A DNA stretch of 64,000 nt from an uncultured Paracoccaceae bacterium (lineage in GTDB: Bacteria; Pseudomonadota; Alphaproteobacteria; Rhodobacterales; Rhodobacteraceae): the NCBI GenBank assembly GCA_947489445.1, contig CANLDN010000002.1:255501-319500 (forward strand), written 5' to 3'. Below are positions 60,422 to 64,000 of this stretch, piece by piece (position 1 is the stretch's first letter; the number at the start of each line of letters is the position of its first letter). The notes beneath the pieces are model-generated. The model saw only the letters and a program-made list of their open reading frames with translations, ran no database searches and was not told the origin of the DNA. The position numbers were made by a program, and so were the translations under genes.

Positions 60422-61647
60422 GCTGCATCCTCAAAGAAATAGGGCGCCAAAGCGCAGGCAATCTGCGCATGGACAAGCCGCTGCGCCTGCCCACCTTGCA
60501 ATGCTTCTGCTCGATCCAGAACGGCCTGATCAAATTTTCGGGTCAGCAGGTGATCCGGGAGACTGGTTTCAAACTCTGCCATCAGCGCCTGGACCGCTGC
60601 CTGCGCCTTGGGCTGCGGCCAGTAGTACCGAATGCGGTCTGCCAATCCAAAGTGGCGTTGGGCGTAAAGCGCCGCATCGTCGCCGGCATAATGGGCCTGC
60701 CAATATGTTGGATCGTCCAGCATCACAGACTCCATCGCGGCTTGCAACGCACCCTTGGATGGTCGCAACTGATCAAGCGCATAAAGTGCTTCGCGATAGG
60801 CAAAGGTCAGTGCGGGACCAACTTTCTGAAATGCAAAACCCAACGCGGCTAACCGTGGATAGACGCCCGGGTTTTGGTAGTCGGTCGAATGGGCTTCAAG
60901 ACAGACATGGGGATGATCGGTCAATGCCGTCGCCAAATGCGGATCGCGGTCCATCGGCAGGTGATGAACCTTGGTCGGGCTGAATTCGACGCCGGGCTGC
61001 ACGACCAGGCCGCCAATCAGACCTGCCATGTCGCCAAATGCGGCGTCGTGGGCAGCCAATGTCTTGCGCGCCGCATCGGGCGAAGTGGGCGGAATATCCC
61101 CTTGCGCGTCAATCCGTGCGCCGCCGGGCGGTGGTACCTCTGTACCAACCACGAACAGGATATCGTCGCGGCTGTCGCAACAAATCTGCGCTAAACTGGC
61201 AGAACGCAATGCTGTTATGTCATCGCCAAGTTGCGCAGGTTCATCGGCGCAGCCTTCGGAACAATCGAGATGAATTTTACCAAACCCGGCGGCGACATAA
61301 TCGCGAACCATCACCTCGGCCTTTGCCATGGCGGATGTGGCATCCATCGCACGCCACGCTTGCGGCCCAAGATGGTCGCCGCCAAAGATTACCCGGTCGC
61401 GATCTACGCCTGTATCATCGGCTAGCTTATTGACGTAGCTTATGAAATCGGCGGGAAGCATGCCGGTGTAGCCGCCGTCTTGATTGACCTGGTTCGATGT
61501 GGCCTCAATCACGATCGGGCGATCAAGATGCTGCGCCAGAGCGAGCGATGCACACAGCACGTCGGGGTGCGCTGAACAGACCGACGGAATTGCAACGGCA
61601 TGCCCGGCGCGGTTGCGTCGGATGATATCGCGCAACATCCCGGTCAT
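60418..61647 (-). CDS. Tagatose-bisphosphate aldolase non-catalytic subunit family (GatZ/KbaZ)
   Basis: 409 residues from the ATG at 61647 (ATGA with the ROK gene stop). Hallmarks: GHAVAIPSVCSAHPDVLCASL, IEATSNQVNQDGGYTGMLP, IFGGDHLGPQAW, LDCSEGCADEP and FLVEAHSTDYQ-like CLEAHSTDYQNP. In E. coli GatZ/KbaZ stabilises the GatY/KbaY aldolase; stand-alone members may have their own activity. Confidence 0.9.
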   Translation of the reverse strand: MTGMLRDIIRRNRAGHAVAIPSVCSAHPDVLCASLALAQHLDRPIVIEATSNQVNQDGGYTGMLPADFISYVNKLADDTGVDRDRVIFGGDHLGPQAWRAMDATSAMAKAEVMVRDYVAAGFGKIHLDCSEGCADEPAQLGDDITALRSASLAQICCDSRDDILFVVGTEVPPPGGARIDAQGDIPPTSPDAARKTLAAHDAAFGDMAGLIGGLVVQPGVEFSPTKVHHLPMDRDPHLATALTDHPHVCLEAHSTDYQNPGVYPRLAALGFAFQKVGPALTFAYREALYALDQLRPSKGALQAAMESVMLDDPTYWQAHYAGDDAALYAQRHFGLADRIRYYWPQPKAQAAVQALMAEFETSLPDHLLTRKFDQAVLDRAEALQGGQAQRLVHAQIACALAPYFFEDAA

Positions 61648-62546
61648 GCTGTCTGTGCCTGCCATGCGGCATAGGCTGCGCCGCGCGCGCCGCTTGTATC
61701 GCCGGCTTGGGCAAGGACCAGGGGCGGGCTGTCAAAATTGGCAAATTGCGCAGCCTTTGCCGCCAGCGTCAGATCATCAGCGATACCAGCAATCCGCGAC
61801 AAGCCACCACCGAGCACGATCAGATCAGGATCCAGGGTCAGTGTCAGCGTATGCAGCAGGTCTGCCGTCAATTCGCACCAAACCCGCCAAACAGGTGCCA
61901 TTGCACCGCTCCGTGCTACAGCGATCTGGCGCGGCGTCAGATCCTGCCCGGTGATGTGTTTGGCCAGTTGTTGCAGCCCGGGTCCCGCGATGTAGGTCTC
62001 AATGCAGCCCATGCGCCCGCAACCGCATTGCAGAATGGGCAGATCATGCTGCGCGATCAGATGTGCTGGCGCAGAGGTATGCCCAAATTCACCCCCCGTC
62101 AGGGTTGGTCCCTGCAAAATGCGTTGGTCGACGCAAACTCCACCGCCGACCCCCGTGCCAAGGATGACGGACATCACCGTCCGGTGTCCTTTGCCCTGCC
62201 CAAACACGGCCTCTGACAGCGCCAAGGCGCGGCAGTCGTTGACATAGGTTATGGAGCGTCTGGCAGCGGCTGCAATGTCGGCCGGAAATGGCTTGCCGGT
62301 GGCCGGCAGATTGGCGGTCAGTGCCAATCCGTCATGAGGGTTGATCAGGCCCGCCGCCCCAATGCCGACAGGTGTATCGGTGTTTGCCTGTGCCTCGGCC
62401 CACTTGATCTGCGCGGCCACAACGCGCACCAGATCTGCATAATCGCGTGGCGTATCATGCCGCTGGCGGGCGACCACCGACCAGTTGTCATCAAAGACCT
62501 GCGCTTCGATCTTCGTGCCGCCCAGATCAATCCCGATCGCTTTCAT
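61644..62546 (-). CDS. ROK-family sugar kinase (probable N-acetylhexosamine kinase)
   Basis: 300 residues. Phosphate loop GIDLGGTKIEAQV, the ATP-binding ILGTGVGGGVCVDQ and the ROK zinc motif CGCGRMGCIETYIAG are intact. The gene context (nagA, agaS, gatZ) suggests GlcNAc or GalNAc as substrate. ATGA overlaps on both sides. Confidence 0.9.
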   Translation of the reverse strand: MKAIGIDLGGTKIEAQVFDDNWSVVARQRHDTPRDYADLVRVVAAQIKWAEAQANTDTPVGIGAAGLINPHDGLALTANLPATGKPFPADIAAAARRSITYVNDCRALALSEAVFGQGKGHRTVMSVILGTGVGGGVCVDQRILQGPTLTGGEFGHTSAPAHLIAQHDLPILQCGCGRMGCIETYIAGPGLQQLAKHITGQDLTPRQIAVARSGAMAPVWRVWCELTADLLHTLTLTLDPDLIVLGGGLSRIAGIADDLTLAAKAAQFANFDSPPLVLAQAGDTSGARGAAYAAWQAQTA

Positions 62547-63595
62547 GAGATCACCGGATACAGTGTGACGTTCGATACCACACGGCTGAGCGTGGCCTGC
62601 CCATGGAAGGGGTCATCAACATTCACGCCCAGGCCATGCGCCCATGTCACGCCGCTGATCTGTGCGGCAGCCACGCAAAGTGACGCGGCCCAGGCGGGAC
62701 CATATGGCATAGCGATGTCGATATCGCCGCCCGGACCAATGGTTTGCACCGCTGACTGTGGAAATTGCTGACGCAATTCCACAGCCAGATCGGTGTCATA
62801 GTTGTGAGTGGGGTTGTCTGGGCTGAGAAAAACGGTGATTTTGGTGGTGTCGGTGACAAATGATTTCGGACCATGCCGAAAACCAAGGGTGCTGTCCCAC
62901 AATGCCGGTATCCTGCCAGCAGAAAGCTCCATCACCTTCAACGCCGATTCACGCGCGGCAAAGGCCAAGGGGCCGGATCCCAGGTAAACGGCGCGTGCGG
63001 GGCAGGGACCTGGGACGAATTTCGGCAGCAGGCTGTTCAACTGATCCGCAAGCACATTCAGGCGCGCGGGCCAATCACATGGCGCGTCAAACAGGGCCAA
63101 CGCGGTCAACAACATGGTGGAAAAGCTGGACGTCATCGCAAAGCCCGCGTCATGGGTTGCGTCGGGCAATACCACGGTTTTTGTCGGCGCATCCGACATG
63201 CGCGTGGCCAGCACGCCGGCTTTGTTGCATGTGATATTCAAACGCGGGACATATGGTGCCAGCGCATCAAGTACGTCCAGCGTTCCGATGCTTTCGGTGC
63301 TGTTGCCGGACCGTCCGAAATTCACGACCAATGGTCGTGCACCTGTCAGAACATGGGCAGGACTGGCGACGATATCGGTGCTTGGCACAGACCGCGTGCC
63401 TTTGACCGCTGCCGCGATAATGTCGCCGATATAGGCACTGGTGCCTGCGCCACAAAACCAGACTTCATCAAAGTCCTGGCTTGCAATCCAGTCTCGCAGC
63501 CCTGTTACATCAAGCGTGTTGCCCCAGCTGCGCCAGATGTCCGGTTGGCCCTGAATTTCACGCCATGTGGTCCATTTTTCAAGGGCTTCGGTCAT
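62543..63595 (-). CDS. SIS-domain sugar isomerase/deaminase (AgaS-like)
   Basis: 350 residues with two SIS domains: VWFCGAGTSAYIGDIIAAAV and VVNFGRSGNSTESIGTLDVLDAL in the first, AVYLGSGPLAFAARESALKVMELSAGRIPALWDSTLGFRHGPKSFV in the second. The latter is the AgaS signature (galactosamine-6-phosphate deaminase/isomerase). No glutaminase domain is present, so it is not GlmS. Confidence 0.9.
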   Translation of the reverse strand: MTEALEKWTTWREIQGQPDIWRSWGNTLDVTGLRDWIASQDFDEVWFCGAGTSAYIGDIIAAAVKGTRSVPSTDIVASPAHVLTGARPLVVNFGRSGNSTESIGTLDVLDALAPYVPRLNITCNKAGVLATRMSDAPTKTVVLPDATHDAGFAMTSSFSTMLLTALALFDAPCDWPARLNVLADQLNSLLPKFVPGPCPARAVYLGSGPLAFAARESALKVMELSAGRIPALWDSTLGFRHGPKSFVTDTTKITVFLSPDNPTHNYDTDLAVELRQQFPQSAVQTIGPGGDIDIAMPYGPAWAASLCVAAAQISGVTWAHGLGVNVDDPFHGQATLSRVVSNVTLYPVIS

Positions 63596-64000
63596 ATTGT
63601 CTGTGTCACTTTTGACAGGGTTTCCGGTGCGTCCGGGTCAAGTCCAAGCGCAAGCGCGGTGTTCAGAATGACCGGATAAATCACGGCCAGCAAAGCCGCT
63701 GCAGCGGCTGATGGCACATCATCCAGCCCCATGTCAGCAATACGCAAACGATGCACATCACAATCTGCCGCCCGGAACCGTGCTTCGGCCTGATCCAGAC
63801 TGTCCTGGATCTTGGCAAATCCCGTATCCAACAGCAGTACCGACAGCGGGTTGGTGGCCAGTTGCAGTGGTCCGTGCAACACCTCAGAGCTTGAATAGGC
63901 TTCTGCATGGATGGCGCAACACTCCTTCAGCTTCAGCGCGATTTCATGCGCGGCCCCGTATCCGGTATCGCGCCCGATCACGTAGACATGACGTGCACGT
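63592..64000 (-). CDS. SIS-domain protein (NagB-II/GlmS-type), partial, 5' end missing
   Basis: The open frame reaches the right edge; 136 C-terminal residues are visible. HVYVIGRDTGYGAAHEIALKLKECCAIHAEAYSSSEVLHGP is the second SIS motif of NagB-II/GlmS-like deaminases. Its stop overlaps the agaS start by 4 bp, so it is upstream in the same operon. Confidence 0.85.
   Translation of the reverse strand, partial: RARHVYVIGRDTGYGAAHEIALKLKECCAIHAEAYSSSEVLHGPLQLATNPLSVLLLDTGFAKIQDSLDQAEARFRAADCDVHRLRIADMGLDDVPSAAAAALLAVIYPVILNTALALGLDPDAPETLSKVTQTI

Overview
The window reads as a chromosomal segment of a marine alphaproteobacterium of the Roseobacter/Rhodobacteraceae type. The grounds are family content and gene order, not a database search: lptC-lptA-lptB followed by a long-form hpf and ptsN, hemD followed by a Mic60-like gene and a hemY-domain gene, tsaD-gpsA-YciI-EVE, a SAH hydrolase gene, and several families typical of that group (DUF2853, DUF1761, a GT14-type transferase with an extra C-terminal domain).

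Layout. 1-3.8 kb: a surface-glycan block (GT2, GT14-like, tandem sulfotransferase). 3.8-8.6 kb: an LPS export and Kdo cluster on the minus strand (kdsD, lptC, lptA, lptB) with hpf, ptsN and a ribonuclease D. 8.6-22.8 kb: housekeeping genes including a GGDEF-EAL protein, ahcY, gpsA, tsaD, hemD, a Mic60 homologue and hemY, followed by tRNA-Thr(CGT).

22.98-48.19 kb: two mobile elements lie in tandem in one tRNA-Arg(CCT) gene. Element A (about 14.5 kb) looks like an integrative mobilizable element: integrase, small HTH/excisionase, repressor, a restriction-modification pair, a two-gene cassette closely matching split borosins (a precursor peptide with its peptide-backbone alpha-N-methyltransferase), HigBA with a metallopeptidase-fused antitoxin, an orphan DGQHR (DndB-like) protein, and a relaxase with two mobilization genes nested in its reading frame plus MobC. 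Element B (about 10.6 kb) looks like a phage satellite: integrase, AlpA, primase-helicase with a VapE domain, an iteron-rich candidate origin, small and large terminase subunits, and a PD-(D/E)XK nuclease as cargo. The only intact tRNA-Arg copy sits between the elements and appears to be a chimera of halves supplied by the two elements; the original chromosomal halves are about 25 kb apart at the outer ends.

48.2-64 kb: chromosome again: LacI and TetR regulators, pncA, a P-loop gene with a frameshift, a metallophosphoesterase, a YegD-type Hsp70, trhO, a NUDIX hydrolase, a periplasmic SUOX-fold protein paired with a second GGDEF-EAL protein, and an amino-sugar operon (SIS deaminase, agaS, ROK kinase, gatZ/kbaZ-like, nagA) that runs off the right edge.

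The strongest candidate for an unusual system is the borosin cassette at 27978-28974.
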